A DNA stretch of 64,000 nucleotides from positions 1-64,000 of the forward strand of contig JBFLYO010000015.1 of the NCBI GenBank assembly GCA_040756745.1, given 5' to 3'. Positions within the stretch are counted from its first letter, which is position 1, and each line of letters begins with the position of its first letter. This stretch comes from JBFLYO01 sp040756745. Its GTDB lineage: Bacteria; Bacteroidota; Ignavibacteria; UBA10030; UBA6906. Below, in pieces: positions 1 to 10,239 of this stretch. A program made the translations under genes and the position numbers. The notes under the pieces are model-generated. The model did not search any database and was not told the origin of the DNA. It saw nothing but the letters and a program-made list of their open reading frames with translations.

Positions 1-3000
1 CAGGAGCGGCCTCCCAGCTGACGTTCCTTCAGCAGCCCTCGAACACGGTTGCCGGGGCAACGATGTCGCCTGCGGTAACGGTGAGGATCGAGGATGCTCT
101 GGGAAACCTCATTACGACGGACACCCGCAATGTGAGTCTGGCCATCGGCACGAATCCCGGCGGCGGGACACTCACCGGTGGCGGGCCGATAGCGGCGGTA
201 GGAGGAGTGGCGACATTCAGCGGGCTCTCCATCAACCTGACCGGCAACGGCTACACGCTGGTTGCGTCGAGCTCACCGGTACTCACGGGAGAGACTTCGA
301 CAGCGTTCAACATCACGGCGGGAGCGGCCTCCCGTTTGACCTTCGGCGTTCAGCCTTCGAATACTGTCGCCGGCGCAACGATCACACCCCCTGTGACGGT
401 GCGTATTGAGGATGCCAACGGTAATCTGGTGACCACCGATACCCGGGGCGTCAACCTGGCAATCGGGTCGAATCCCGGTGGAGGTTCTCTCTCCGGCGGA
501 GGGCCAGTCAGTGCGGTGGGGGGGATCGCGACGTTCAGCAGTCTGTCGATAAACCGGACGGGCAACGGATATACCCTTGTCGCTTCAAGCGCTCCTCCGC
601 TTACCGGTGCGACGTCCGCCGCATTCAACATCGTCCCTGCCGCGGCAGCGCGCCTGGTCATCACGACACAACCCTCGGCCGCTGCCACGGCTGGGGTGGT
701 GTTTGCCACACAGCCGGTGGTGCAGGTCCAGGATAACAACGGCAACCTTGTTTCCACCGACAACGGGAGGACGGTGACCGCGGCAAGATTGACCGGCACC
801 GGGACGTTGCAGGGGATTACCACCGCTTCAACTGTCAATGGTGTAGCGACCTTCACCAATTTGTCATACAATATTGCGGAAACCATCACCATACGGTTCA
901 CAGCCACAGGGCTGACGCCCGACACTTCAAACAGCGTCGTCGTCGGCCCCGCCACAGCGGCCCAGCTCACCATCGCAACTCAACCTTCACCATCCGCAAC
1001 TGCGGGTGTAGCGTTTGCTACGCAGCCGGTGATTCGTGTGGAGGATACGTTTGGAAATTTGATAACGGCGTACTCCACACCAGTGACTGCGGCACGATCG
1101 GGCGGAGCCGGAACCCTGCAGGGTACCCTCTCCGTCACCCCCTCGGGCGGCATCGCGACCTTCACGAACCTTTTTCACACGGTCGCCAACACGATCACGA
1201 TTGGCTTCACAAGTGGAACCCTGACGGGCGCGACATCGAACAACGTCGTCGTGAGTCCGGCCGCAGCGAGTCGACTGACGATTTCAACGCAGCCTCCCGC
1301 CACCGCGACTGCCGGAACGCCGTTTTCACCTCAGCCGGCGGTCAGGATCGAGGATGCGTTCGGTAATCTTCGAACAACGGACAACACTACCGTCGTCACC
1401 GCCAATCAGCTCGGTGGAACAGGGACCCTGGGAGGGACAACGACCGCCACGGCATCTGCCGGCGTGGCTACCTACACCAACCTCTCCTACAACCTCGCGC
1501 AGACAATTACCATCCGGTTCTCAAGCGGTGCTCTGACGCCGGACACGTCAACCGCGGTGGCGGTGAGTGCCGGGGCGCTCAACAACTTCCTTGTGGAATC
1601 GTCAGCGGGAGGAGCAATCCCCGCGCAGATTGCCGGGACGTCGTTCAATATTAGAATCACCGCTCGCGACGCGAATCTCAACACGGTGACGACCTTTAAC
1701 GGACAGGCAGTCATCACATCGACAGGGACTCTCTCTCTCGGCGGGGGGAACACGCTCCCCTTCACCAACGGCGTGCTTGCGTCACATCAAGTTGCGATTT
1801 CGAATACCGGGAATTTTACGATCACCGCGACCAGATTCGGCGGGACGGAAGCGGGTACAAGCAATGTCTTCACCGTAAATCCTGGGGCCCTCAACAATTT
1901 CCTCGTCGAGGCCGCGGGCGGGGGCGCAATTCCCGCACAGACAGCGGGAACGCCATTCAGTATCAGGATCACCGCACGGGACCTCAATAATAACACGGTG
2001 ACGAGCTTTACCGGGGCCGGGTCGACAGTGGTACTGACCTCGCCCACAGGGGGACTGCAGGGAGACCCGTTGACAAGCGGACAGTTCACCAACGGCGTGC
2101 TTGCATCCCAGGGCGTCACGCTGACTATTGCAGGAGCGAACCGCACAATCGTCGCTACCCGTAGCGGCGGGTCGGAAACGGGTACAAGCAACGCGTTTCT
2201 CCTGAACCCTGGCGCAGCGACGCAGGTGCGCGTGGAGACGCAGTTGGACGGCCAGGGTACCCTCCTTGGCAAACAGAACGTCTCGTCAGGCACATCGATC
2301 ACAGTCTATTCAATTCGGCGTGACGCGCTTGGGAATTTCATTAACAACGCCTCAGCCAGCTGGTCGCTCCAGATCATTTCCGGCGGCGTCTTACAGTCGG
2401 ATCTCAACCCGGGGCAGGGTGGTCCAAACAGCCCCAGTTCCACATTCACCGGCCGGCTCGTCGGCAAGGCCAAGATCGTTGCTACGATCAGCGGTCTTAC
2501 GTCTGTCACGTCGGATACACTCACGGTCGTGGTTGCGGGGAATCCTGCCGTCATCCAGGTCGAGACCGCAGCCAACGGAACGGGTGTCGTTCTTCCTGAT
2601 ACGACCATCGCTTCGGGATCAGGAATCACGGTCTATGCGATCTCACGCGACCTGGCCGGCAACTTTGTCCGCAACTCAAATGCCGTCTGGACGATACAGA
2701 GCGAGACCGGCGGAGTCATCCGCACAGACCTAACCCCGGGGGAGGGATTTCCGGCAAGGAGCGCCCGGTTTGTCGGCCACCTTGCAGGGACCGCGGTGAT
2801 CAGGGCCGACTCGGGGGGCCTGGGACCGATTCCGTCTGGTGTGGTCACTGTTGTTCCGGGGACACCGAGGACTGTTACGGCGACTGGCGGGACCCCGCAG
2901 AGTGCGCCGGTCAATACTGCCTATGCTTCCCGTCTCGAGGCGACGGTCCGAGACTCATCGGGGAACCCGGTGTCCAATGTCCAGGTCACTTTCCGCGCTC

Positions 3001-6000
3001 CCACTACCGGTGCCTCCGGCACCTTCGGCGCAGGGGCGAACCCCGCACTGACCGACAGTCTGGGCACTGCCCGTTCGCCGGTGTTCACTGCGAATTCCGT
3101 CGCAGGGACCTATCGCGACACCGCCCGGGTGAGCGGCATTGCAGCCCCCGCGCTCTTCGTCCTGACGAACACGGCAGGGGCCCCGTCGAGCATTATTGCG
3201 GACACCGGCAGCACGCCGCAGAGCACGCAGGTCACGACGCTGTTCGCGAAGCGACTCATTGCCCGGGTCAGAGATGTGAACGGCAACGCTGTCATCGGTG
3301 CGGCGGTGACGTTTAACGCTCCGACATCCGGTCCGACGGCCTCGTTCGAAGGCTTTGAAACCGTTAACACCGACTCGAACGGTATCGCCACATCTCCGCC
3401 GGTACGGGCGAACGACCAATCCGGGTCGTACACCGTGACGGCAACGGTTGCTGGCGTGACAACGCCTGCATCCTACAGCCTGCGGAATCTCCCCGGCTCT
3501 GTTGCCGGTGTTGTGGCAAACTCGGGAACGCCACAAACCACGCAGGTACTCACGCAGTTCCCGCTTCGGCTCGGTGCGAAAGTCACGGACCTGATCGGCA
3601 ATGCCGTGCCGAATGTCCTCGTGACATTCAGCGCTCCAACGTCGGGTGCGAGCGCCACTTTCGTGAGGGGGATACTGGACACTGCCAGGGTTGATACGGC
3701 CCGTACCGATACGGGAGGCATCGCCTTATCCTCTGTGGTCAAGGCCAACAGAACGGCCGGGGCATACCAGGTCACGGCTACCGTTCCGAGCGGCGGTTCG
3801 GCGGCCGCGTTTTACCTCACCAACACCGCAGGCGTGCTCTCCAAGTTCTGGGTGGAGGGCGGGGGAGGAGGGCCGATTGGCCAGCAGGTTGTTGGGGCGA
3901 CGGTCGCGACGCTCATTTCGGCTCGAGACTCGAATAACAACCTGGTCCCCACGTTTGCAGGGACCGTCAATATCACTTCCACGGGGCCGCTCTCTGAGGG
4001 TGGCGGCACGACGGGACAATTCGGCAACGGCGTCTACCTGGCCGGCCTGGTATTCACGAGAGCGGGGAACTACACGGTCACAGCCACAAGAACCGGCGGC
4101 GCGGAAACCGGCACCAGCAACCAGTTCGCGATCGTGAACCCCATCCCGACGGTTACGGGGGTGACCCCCCCCGGCGGGAGGAGAGGACAGACGCTTGACG
4201 TGGCTGTCAACGGCACGGGATTCCTTGCAGGCGTCACGAGCGTGAGCTTCGGGCTTCGGGTCACGGTGAACTCCGTGACAGTCAATGCGTCGACCCAGCT
4301 CTTTGCCAACATACGGATTGACACCAACGCCGTGGAAGGACCGCGGGATGTCACGGTGTTCAACGCTCCCCCCGGAGGCGGCTCTGCGACGGGGACAGGG
4401 TTGTTCACCATCGGCAACAACCCGGTCCCGTCCGTCACGGGGTTATCCGACACGACGGGCAATAGGCTTCAGGTCCTGAACCTCCATGTGCGAGGAGCAA
4501 ACTTCATACAGGGCGTCACGTCGCTGAACATGGGGCCGGGGATCGTGACGAACACAATCGTCGTCGACAGTTCGGGGGGCCTGACGGCAAACATCTCCAT
4601 TCTCGCGACCGCCCCCACGGGACCTCATGACGTCGTCGTCATCAACGCAGGTCCCGGTGGAGGACGCGACACGCTCCCAGGTGCGTTTAGCGTCAGGAAC
4701 CCCGCGCCAACCCTCACCACGCTGTCGGTGTCTGGAGGGAACAGGCTGGAACATCTGGCGATCACCTTCGGCGGGTTCGATTATATCGCAGGCGCAACGT
4801 CGGTGAGCTTCGGCGACACATCGATCGTGGTGGATTCCCTGAAGATCACCGGGCCCGCGGATCTCATAGCGTACATCACGATCCGTGCGACGGCATTCAC
4901 GGGTCAGCACACCGTTTCTGCAATCAATGCGCCTCCTGGCGGCGGCACATCTTCACTCGCCAACGCGTTCCTCGTGAGCAATCCGCTCCCGACCATCACG
5001 TCGATTGCTCCGGACAGCGGCGGCCGCTTCCAGACGCTGAATATCGTCATGCGGGGGACGGGGTACATCAGCGGGGTCAGCACGGTGCAGATCGGCGGGC
5101 TTGCGATCAATTCCACAACGGTTGACAGCGCAACCCGGATTACCGTCAATGTCACTATCGGCGGGGCGGCCCCTCTCGGGCCGGCCAATGCGGTCGTCAT
5201 CAATCCTGCGCCCGGCGGCGGTTCATCGCCGAGTGCGGTATTCACTGTCACGGCGTCGGCGTATCCGGCGACGTTTACCATACGCGATACGATCGCATTC
5301 CCGACACTCCCCTCTCAGAAGGATTACCAGCCGAAAGATTACAGGATCATCGGGCTCCCCGGCGCGAGCACGACACTGATCGGAGCGTACATTCCTGGAA
5401 GCTACGGCGAAGACTGGCGCATGTTCTGGGACAACGGCGCACCGACGCCCAACTACTACGAGGAGTACGACGGCGGAGCGAATTTCCAGGCTTCGGCGGG
5501 GCGCGGTTTCTGGTTGATCAAGCGGGGCGCGTGGATGTTCAACACCACTGTCCCGTCCATACCGCTCGATACTTCCGGCGCGGTGTCCATCCCGCTGCAC
5601 GCCAATTGGAACCTGATCACCAATCCGTATCCCATCCCGGTACAGTGGTCGCTGGTGCGTGCCGCAAACGTCGGGTTCAATCAACCGATCCACCAGTGGA
5701 CGGGAGACACCTCGTTTGTACAGCCGGCGGTCATGGAACCCTACCTTGGTTACTACGTCTTCAACCAGTCGCCTCCTGTCCGCACGTCGCTCAGAATTCC
5801 GTTCAGCGCGGCAGTGAGCACGCCGAAAGCCGCTCCCGTCGCAGCTCAACAGGGCTCGTGGCTGGTCGGCGTCGAACTCCGGGCGCAGGGGTACATCGAC
5901 CGCTCGCTCTCTCTGGGGGTTGCTCCCGGCGCACTGCGAGGGGAAGATGCGCTGGATTACCGGAAGCCGCGCGCGATCGGGAGCATCCCCATGGCCTTCT

Positions 6001-6593
6001 TTAGCCGGCCGGAATGGGATCCAGTGTTCCACGTCTTTGCCGCCGACTTCCGCCCTGTCATCAATGACGTCGAATCATGGGGGTTCGATGTCGTCATGAA
6101 GCATGGTGAACGGGCCACGCTGACGTTTGCGGGGGTTGAGGCCGTGCCGCAGGAGCTCAACGTGTACCTCATCGATGAAGGGCGGGCCAGGTCGTTCGAT
6201 CTTCGCTCGAATGCGGAATACGTGTTCTCGCCGCCGACGGACACGTCGCGATTCACGGTGGTGATCGGGACTCCGGCTGCTGTGCGCGAGCGGTTGGACG
6301 CTGTTCTCCCGAAGGAGTTCGCGCTGGGATACAATTTCCCGAATCCGTTCAACCCATCGACCACGTTACCCGTGTCCGTTCCTCGCCTCGCACAGGTATC
6401 GCTTATCATTTATAATGTGCTGGGAGAGGAGGTTGCTACGCTGTATGACGGCGCGCTGGAGGGTGGCAGGTACTGGTTCACGTGGGACGGTCGAGGAACG
6501 CACGGCGCACCCGTTGCGACTGGCATGTACCTCGTGCGTCTCAGAACCGACGCAGGCCCGAGCTTCACGCGCAAAATGTTGCTGCTGAAGTAG
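1..6593 (+). CDS. Giant secreted Ig-like/IPT repeat protein with T9SS sorting domain (5' truncated)
   Basis: The reading frame is already open at base 3 and in register with the repeat, so the true start lies upstream; the ATG at 63 is internal. The N-terminal part is a run of roughly 100-residue Ig-like (Big_1/invasin-type) repeats carrying signatures such as 'QPSNTVAGAT' and 'VRIEDANGNLVTTDTR'. At about 4138-5255 there are four IPT/TIG-like repeats, each opening 'NP.P..T' and spaced about 280 bases. An unclassified region of about 1 kb follows. The last 90 residues (from about 6321) are a T9SS type A sorting domain: 'GYNFPNPFNPSTTL', 'YNVLGEEVATLYDG', then a basic end 'RKMLLLK'. I infer a secreted, surface-attached adhesin or matrix protein; its ligand cannot be read from sequence. 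It ends at TAG 6591-6593. Confidence 0.9.
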   Translation, partial: GAASQLTFLQQPSNTVAGATMSPAVTVRIEDALGNLITTDTRNVSLAIGTNPGGGTLTGGGPIAAVGGVATFSGLSINLTGNGYTLVASSSPVLTGETSTAFNITAGAASRLTFGVQPSNTVAGATITPPVTVRIEDANGNLVTTDTRGVNLAIGSNPGGGSLSGGGPVSAVGGIATFSSLSINRTGNGYTLVASSAPPLTGATSAAFNIVPAAAARLVITTQPSAAATAGVVFATQPVVQVQDNNGNLVSTDNGRTVTAARLTGTGTLQGITTASTVNGVATFTNLSYNIAETITIRFTATGLTPDTSNSVVVGPATAAQLTIATQPSPSATAGVAFATQPVIRVEDTFGNLITAYSTPVTAARSGGAGTLQGTLSVTPSGGIATFTNLFHTVANTITIGFTSGTLTGATSNNVVVSPAAASRLTISTQPPATATAGTPFSPQPAVRIEDAFGNLRTTDNTTVVTANQLGGTGTLGGTTTATASAGVATYTNLSYNLAQTITIRFSSGALTPDTSTAVAVSAGALNNFLVESSAGGAIPAQIAGTSFNIRITARDANLNTVTTFNGQAVITSTGTLSLGGGNTLPFTNGVLASHQVAISNTGNFTITATRFGGTEAGTSNVFTVNPGALNNFLVEAAGGGAIPAQTAGTPFSIRITARDLNNNTVTSFTGAGSTVVLTSPTGGLQGDPLTSGQFTNGVLASQGVTLTIAGANRTIVATRSGGSETGTSNAFLLNPGAATQVRVETQLDGQGTLLGKQNVSSGTSITVYSIRRDALGNFINNASASWSLQIISGGVLQSDLNPGQGGPNSPSSTFTGRLVGKAKIVATISGLTSVTSDTLTVVVAGNPAVIQVETAANGTGVVLPDTTIASGSGITVYAISRDLAGNFVRNSNAVWTIQSETGGVIRTDLTPGEGFPARSARFVGHLAGTAVIRADSGGLGPIPSGVVTVVPGTPRTVTATGGTPQSAPVNTAYASRLEATVRDSSGNPVSNVQVTFRAPTTGASGTFGAGANPALTDSLGTARSPVFTANSVAGTYRDTARVSGIAAPALFVLTNTAGAPSSIIADTGSTPQSTQVTTLFAKRLIARVRDVNGNAVIGAAVTFNAPTSGPTASFEGFETVNTDSNGIATSPPVRANDQSGSYTVTATVAGVTTPASYSLRNLPGSVAGVVANSGTPQTTQVLTQFPLRLGAKVTDLIGNAVPNVLVTFSAPTSGASATFVRGILDTARVDTARTDTGGIALSSVVKANRTAGAYQVTATVPSGGSAAAFYLTNTAGVLSKFWVEGGGGGPIGQQVVGATVATLISARDSNNNLVPTFAGTVNITSTGPLSEGGGTTGQFGNGVYLAGLVFTRAGNYTVTATRTGGAETGTSNQFAIVNPIPTVTGVTPPGGRRGQTLDVAVNGTGFLAGVTSVSFGLRVTVNSVTVNASTQLFANIRIDTNAVEGPRDVTVFNAPPGGGSATGTGLFTIGNNPVPSVTGLSDTTGNRLQVLNLHVRGANFIQGVTSLNMGPGIVTNTIVVDSSGGLTANISILATAPTGPHDVVVINAGPGGGRDTLPGAFSVRNPAPTLTTLSVSGGNRLEHLAITFGGFDYIAGATSVSFGDTSIVVDSLKITGPADLIAYITIRATAFTGQHTVSAINAPPGGGTSSLANAFLVSNPLPTITSIAPDSGGRFQTLNIVMRGTGYISGVSTVQIGGLAINSTTVDSATRITVNVTIGGAAPLGPANAVVINPAPGGGSSPSAVFTVTASAYPATFTIRDTIAFPTLPSQKDYQPKDYRIIGLPGASTTLIGAYIPGSYGEDWRMFWDNGAPTPNYYEEYDGGANFQASAGRGFWLIKRGAWMFNTTVPSIPLDTSGAVSIPLHANWNLITNPYPIPVQWSLVRAANVGFNQPIHQWTGDTSFVQPAVMEPYLGYYVFNQSPPVRTSLRIPFSAAVSTPKAAPVAAQQGSWLVGVELRAQGYIDRSLSLGVAPGALRGEDALDYRKPRAIGSIPMAFFSRPEWDPVFHVFAADFRPVINDVESWGFDVVMKHGERATLTFAGVEAVPQELNVYLIDEGRARSFDLRSNAEYVFSPPTDTSRFTVVIGTPAAVRERLDAVLPKEFALGYNFPNPFNPSTTLPVSVPRLAQVSLIIYNVLGEEVATLYDGALEGGRYWFTWDGRGTHGAPVATGMYLVRLRTDAGPSFTRKMLLLK
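3..638 (+). repeat. Two tandem 318-base coding repeats
   Basis: Bases 3-320 and 321-638 encode two near-identical 106-residue units, both opening with Gly-Ala-Ala-Ser and sharing 'QPSNTVAGAT' and 'LAIG.NPGGG.L.GGGP'. More divergent units of about 300 bases continue from 639 (starts near 639, 954 and 1257). The array extends off the left edge. Tandem copies of this kind can recombine, so copy number may vary between strains; that is inference. Confidence 0.8.
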
Positions 6594-6686
6594 CGGGCTG
6601 TCGAAAAAGCGTGTTCTGGAGCACACCGGCTCAGAGAAATTCGACGTAGTTTTACGTCCATACCGAGTTGCGTGTTCTCCCCCTCA

Positions 6687-6725
6687 GCGCCCCGCTTCAC
6701 ACCGGGGGCGCATCCAGGTTTTGGT
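6687..6725 (+). terminator. Possible weak hairpin terminator after the giant repeat protein
   Basis: GCGCCCC at 6687-6693 pairs with GGGGCGC at 6705-6711 around an 11-base loop. A short T-containing tail follows about 8 bases later (TTTTGG). The T-run is poor and lies away from the stem, so termination is uncertain. A second small palindrome, GACGTA/TACGTC, lies at 6643-6658 in the same gap. Confidence 0.3.
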
Positions 6726-6780
6726 TCAACGCTGTCCATGGAATCTTCACTTCATACACATTCTCGCAGGGAGAAGTATC

Positions 6781-8979
6781 ATGAAGACTGATATGCGAGG
6801 TGGCGGTTCATGCCTGCCCGCACGAATAGTTGTTCTCGCACTTGTTCTTCTGACGGCAGAGACATTGCGCGCGGATGTTGTCAACACGACGCATGCTGGC
6901 TCGGGGCCCTATACGACCATCCAGGCCGCGGTCAGCGATGCTGCAACAGTCAACGGAGACACACTCATTGTTACCGGCGGGCCTTTCGCAGAAAACGTCA
7001 CCGTCAATAAGGCCCTCTTTATCTTCGGGAGCGGCAATCCGGCTGTATCGAGTTTCCAGCTCGCCGCTACGCCCATCACAATCCGGGGATGCGACGTTTT
7101 CACCGTAGCAACCGTCGACTCCACAGCGAGGATCCAGGATGCCATCGATGCCGTCACTGCCACCGGCAGCGTTGATGTGGGTCCGGGGACCTATTTCGAG
7201 CACGTCGTGATCGAGAAGGCGATGAACCTGATCGGCAACACGGGGGTCTTGCCGACCATCAACGGCAGCGGGACTGGAAACTGCATCACCGTGAACTCAG
7301 CCTACATCCGAATCAAGAACGTCATCCTGACCAACGCGGTCAACGGACTTGCGGGGACGACGACCAATTCGCAGTTCCGGTACTTCTCCTGCGTCAACAA
7401 CTCGGGCAGCGGCGTATCACTGACGAATTCCGACAACAACCTGATTCACTCGCTCCATATTTCGGGACACACGGGGCTCAACGGATGCGGCATCGAGCTG
7501 GTGAGCTGTCGCTTCAACACCCTCACGGGGAACGAACTTGACAGCAACACGTACAATATCCGGATCAGCGGCACCGTGTACCGTGCCTCCATGAGCAACA
7601 TCGTGCAGGCGAACACGCTTCTGGATCCGGGTACGTGGAGCCTCCAGATCTCTTCAGGTGCTGCGACGTCGCATGCGAATTTCAACGCCTTCAACACGAC
7701 GCTCGGGGGAGACAAGTTTATCAGCAACACCACCCCGGCGGAGACGCTCGAAGCGCACTATAACTGGTTCCAGGGTCACGACGGACCTGGCGGGGTGTTG
7801 CACCCAACGGATTTCCAGGGGGTTGTGGATTCCACAAACTGGTTTGACAACTCTCCCAACACGAATATTGCGATCTTCCCATACGGCTACAAGATGTCCG
7901 TGGGTCAGTACGCATACTTCTCCGTGATGGCATTTGTGCCGCCGAGCAGACAGGTTCGTGAAACACGCGTGACGCTCTCCTGGAACGATACCCTTCTTAC
8001 CATGCAGGACGGTGAAATCCCGGGGGCGTTCTTCTTCAACAAGATCGGGCCGGGCCAGAATGAGACATTCTCGATCTCTCCGGCGAGTCCCACAAACACC
8101 ATCACTGTCATCGATTCGCTCAACGGGGGGACGAGCGGAGCAGGACCGACGGGGAGCGTTCCGTACGTGAGCACGCTGTTCATCATGAAGTTCCGAGCCG
8201 AGCAGGACGGCTTTGACAGCCTCAAGCTCTCCTCAATCGTTGTGAACGACGAAAACTGGCAGCCGCTCCCTCAGGTGGTCAACCTTTCGCCGGGCGGCGT
8301 CCTCATCGGCGGTTCGGTCCCCTCAGACCTGATAGTCAATACGAAGGTCTACCTGCAGGGTGCGTACAACGGCACGGACATGGATTCGACGCTGCGCCAG
8401 AACGGCTATGTCCCCACGTCGCAGCCGTACAATGTCGCCCCCTGGAATTACGCCGGGACGGAAAACAACAGTCCCGTGCCGAATGCGGTGGTCGACTGGG
8501 TCCTGGTGGAGCTCAGGACCGGGACCGCAGCAAGCACCAAGTTTGCTACCCGGGCGGGGTTCCTCCTTGCCGACGGTTCGATCAAGGAGACCCCCGGTGC
8601 GAGCCCGTTACATTTTTCGGGATTTGATCCCGGCAACTATTATATTGTGGTTCGCCATCGCAATCACCTGGCCATCATGAGTGCCGCGGCGGTTCCCATC
8701 AGCGATAACAGCGCGCTGTACGATTTCACGACGGGGCAGGCGCAAGCGTATGGGACGAACCCGATGGTTCAAGTGGGATCGGCATTCTGCATGATTGCAG
8801 GCAACGGCAATGGCGATGGGTCGATCAATGCAGTAGACAGAAACAGTGTTTGGCGAGTGCAGAACGGTAGTATCAATGGCTATTACACAGGGGATTTCAA
8901 TCTCAACGGGACAGTCAATGCGATTGACAGAAACACCTATTGGCGCGTCAACAACGGCATTTTGAGCCAAGTCCCATGA
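6781..8979 (+). CDS. Secreted parallel beta-helix protein with cohesin-like and C-terminal dockerin-like domains
   Basis: I chose ATG 6781 because AGGGAGA (6768-6774) sits just upstream; an in-frame extension to 6721 has no such site. A 732-residue product is predicted. Residues 1-32 look like a signal peptide ending near 'ETLRA-DV'. Residues about 35-350 are Thr/Asn-rich with recurring short N-x-I and N-T-L motifs, as in right-handed beta-helix (pectate-lyase/NosD-like) folds. Residues about 365-515 resemble a cohesin beta-sandwich: 'RVTLSWNDTLLTMQDGEIPG', then 'STLFIMKFRAEQDG' and 'VVNDENWQPLP'. Residues about 674-732 hold two dockerin-type calcium loops ('GNGDGSINAVDRN', 'DFNLNGTVNAIDRN'), each followed by a 'WRV.NG' helix. 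No T9SS tail is present, unlike its two neighbours. Family assignment of the cohesin-like part is by pattern only. Confidence 0.8.
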   Translation: MKTDMRGGGSCLPARIVVLALVLLTAETLRADVVNTTHAGSGPYTTIQAAVSDAATVNGDTLIVTGGPFAENVTVNKALFIFGSGNPAVSSFQLAATPITIRGCDVFTVATVDSTARIQDAIDAVTATGSVDVGPGTYFEHVVIEKAMNLIGNTGVLPTINGSGTGNCITVNSAYIRIKNVILTNAVNGLAGTTTNSQFRYFSCVNNSGSGVSLTNSDNNLIHSLHISGHTGLNGCGIELVSCRFNTLTGNELDSNTYNIRISGTVYRASMSNIVQANTLLDPGTWSLQISSGAATSHANFNAFNTTLGGDKFISNTTPAETLEAHYNWFQGHDGPGGVLHPTDFQGVVDSTNWFDNSPNTNIAIFPYGYKMSVGQYAYFSVMAFVPPSRQVRETRVTLSWNDTLLTMQDGEIPGAFFFNKIGPGQNETFSISPASPTNTITVIDSLNGGTSGAGPTGSVPYVSTLFIMKFRAEQDGFDSLKLSSIVVNDENWQPLPQVVNLSPGGVLIGGSVPSDLIVNTKVYLQGAYNGTDMDSTLRQNGYVPTSQPYNVAPWNYAGTENNSPVPNAVVDWVLVELRTGTAASTKFATRAGFLLADGSIKETPGASPLHFSGFDPGNYYIVVRHRNHLAIMSAAAVPISDNSALYDFTTGQAQAYGTNPMVQVGSAFCMIAGNGNGDGSINAVDRNSVWRVQNGSINGYYTGDFNLNGTVNAIDRNTYWRVNNGILSQVP

Positions 8980-9043
8980 TCACCGACGGCCCATTTGCAG
9001 AGTCCACATCCTTTAATGATTGTTCACGATAGGAGAAGAGCCA

Positions 9044-10135
9044 ATGAAACCGAGGGGAATCGCACTGTTGGCGCTGGTGCTGGCGTGCATGTGTTCGATT
9101 TCGGCAATGGCACAACCGAGTTCGTTTGACGCGCAGTTCGTTGTCATGCTGAATGACGGTGTGAACTTCGATGTGAAAGTGCAGATTAAGGGAAACGGTT
9201 CAAGCTTCGCAATTGGCACGTCGAACCTCATTTTCTCTTTTGATGCGACGGCGCTGAGCAACCCCACCCTACTCACTGCACACAACTTCAGTGGTGGGAA
9301 CTATCAGCCGATGAATCTCGGGGGGGCTGGCAACAGCCGCTCGGTCAACATCGAGCTGAACACCACACCTGGCGGGACGGTAGCGACGACATACACCGAC
9401 GTCGCTACCATCAGATTTACGACAACTAACCCTGCCGGGGCGTCCAACCTGCAATGGAACAGTGGTGCGACGGTCGTGTTCCTGGATGACGAGACGAACA
9501 CGGTCCCCGCTGGCACGCTGAACAACCTCAATACATCTCCTCTCCCCATCCAGCTTGCGAGTTTTTCTGCGGCGGTAGTGTCGGCGAACTCGGTCAAGTT
9601 GACCTGGTCGACACTGAGCGAAACCGAAAACTATGGCTTCGAAGTCCAGCGATCTTCGGAGAAGACGTCGGGGTTTGCCTCGCTGGCGGGGAGCTTCATA
9701 CCGGGCCACGGCACAACGATCGAACCGCAAAGTTACACGTACACCGATGCGACCGCCGGATCGGGGAGCTACTATTACCGGCTGAAGCAGATCGACAGGG
9801 ACGGAACAGTCCACTACAGCGAGCCGGTTGCCACGTCGGGGACGACCGACGTGAAGGAGCGGGCGCCGATCGTGTTTGCGCTGATGCAAAACTATCCGAA
9901 CCCCTTCAACCCGACGACAGAAATCAAGTTCTCGGTCGAGAACACGGGGCGGGCGACCCTCCGCCTCTATAATATCCTCGGCGCAGAGGTCGCAACGCTG
10001 TTTGACGGCATGGCCGAGGCGGGACAGTACTATAAGGTGCGCGTTGACGGCTCCCGGCTCGCCAGCGGGGTGTACTTCTTCCGGCTGGAGAGTTTTGCCA
10101 AATCCGACCTGAAGAAGATGGTATTGCTCAAGTAG
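9044..10135 (+). CDS. Secreted protein with cohesin-like N-terminal domain and T9SS sorting domain
   Basis: ATG 9044 has AGGAGA at 9031-9036, so I prefer it to an in-frame TTG at 9020. The 363-residue product begins with a signal peptide ending near 'SISAMAQPSS'. Residues about 22-165 form a beta-rich domain with cohesin-like pattern: 'VKVQIKGNGSSFAIG', 'LIFSFDATAL', a late 'TDVATIRFTT'. Residues about 170-265 look like the fibronectin-like linker common before T9SS tails ('VKLTWSTLSETENYGFEVQR'). The last 80 residues are a type A sorting domain ('MQNYPNPFNPTTEIKFS', 'YNILGAEVATLFDG', ending 'KKMVLLK'). Its position directly after a dockerin-bearing protein suggests a possible scaffold/partner pair; this is inference. 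Confidence 0.85.
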   Translation: MKPRGIALLALVLACMCSISAMAQPSSFDAQFVVMLNDGVNFDVKVQIKGNGSSFAIGTSNLIFSFDATALSNPTLLTAHNFSGGNYQPMNLGGAGNSRSVNIELNTTPGGTVATTYTDVATIRFTTTNPAGASNLQWNSGATVVFLDDETNTVPAGTLNNLNTSPLPIQLASFSAAVVSANSVKLTWSTLSETENYGFEVQRSSEKTSGFASLAGSFIPGHGTTIEPQSYTYTDATAGSGSYYYRLKQIDRDGTVHYSEPVATSGTTDVKERAPIVFALMQNYPNPFNPTTEIKFSVENTGRATLRLYNILGAEVATLFDGMAEAGQYYKVRVDGSRLASGVYFFRLESFAKSDLKKMVLLK

Positions 10136-10168
10136 GAACGCACCTTCAGTTCCAGTCACCCAGGACAA

Positions 10169-10206
10169 GAATACCCCCGTCAACGCGCGCCGTTGAGGGG
10201 GTATTC
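10169..10206 (+). terminator. Long hairpin terminator closing the surface-protein region
   Basis: GAATACCCCCGTCAACG (10169-10185) pairs with CGTTGAGGGGGTATTC (10191-10206) with one bulged G and a 5-base loop. The stem is 16 bp and very stable. The downstream T-run is short (GTTC), so it may act bidirectionally or without a classical U-tract. It separates the T9SS protein at 9044-10135 from the polysaccharide cluster. Confidence 0.7.
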
Positions 10207-10239
10207 GTTCATACAATCACCATCATTTGCTGCACGACC

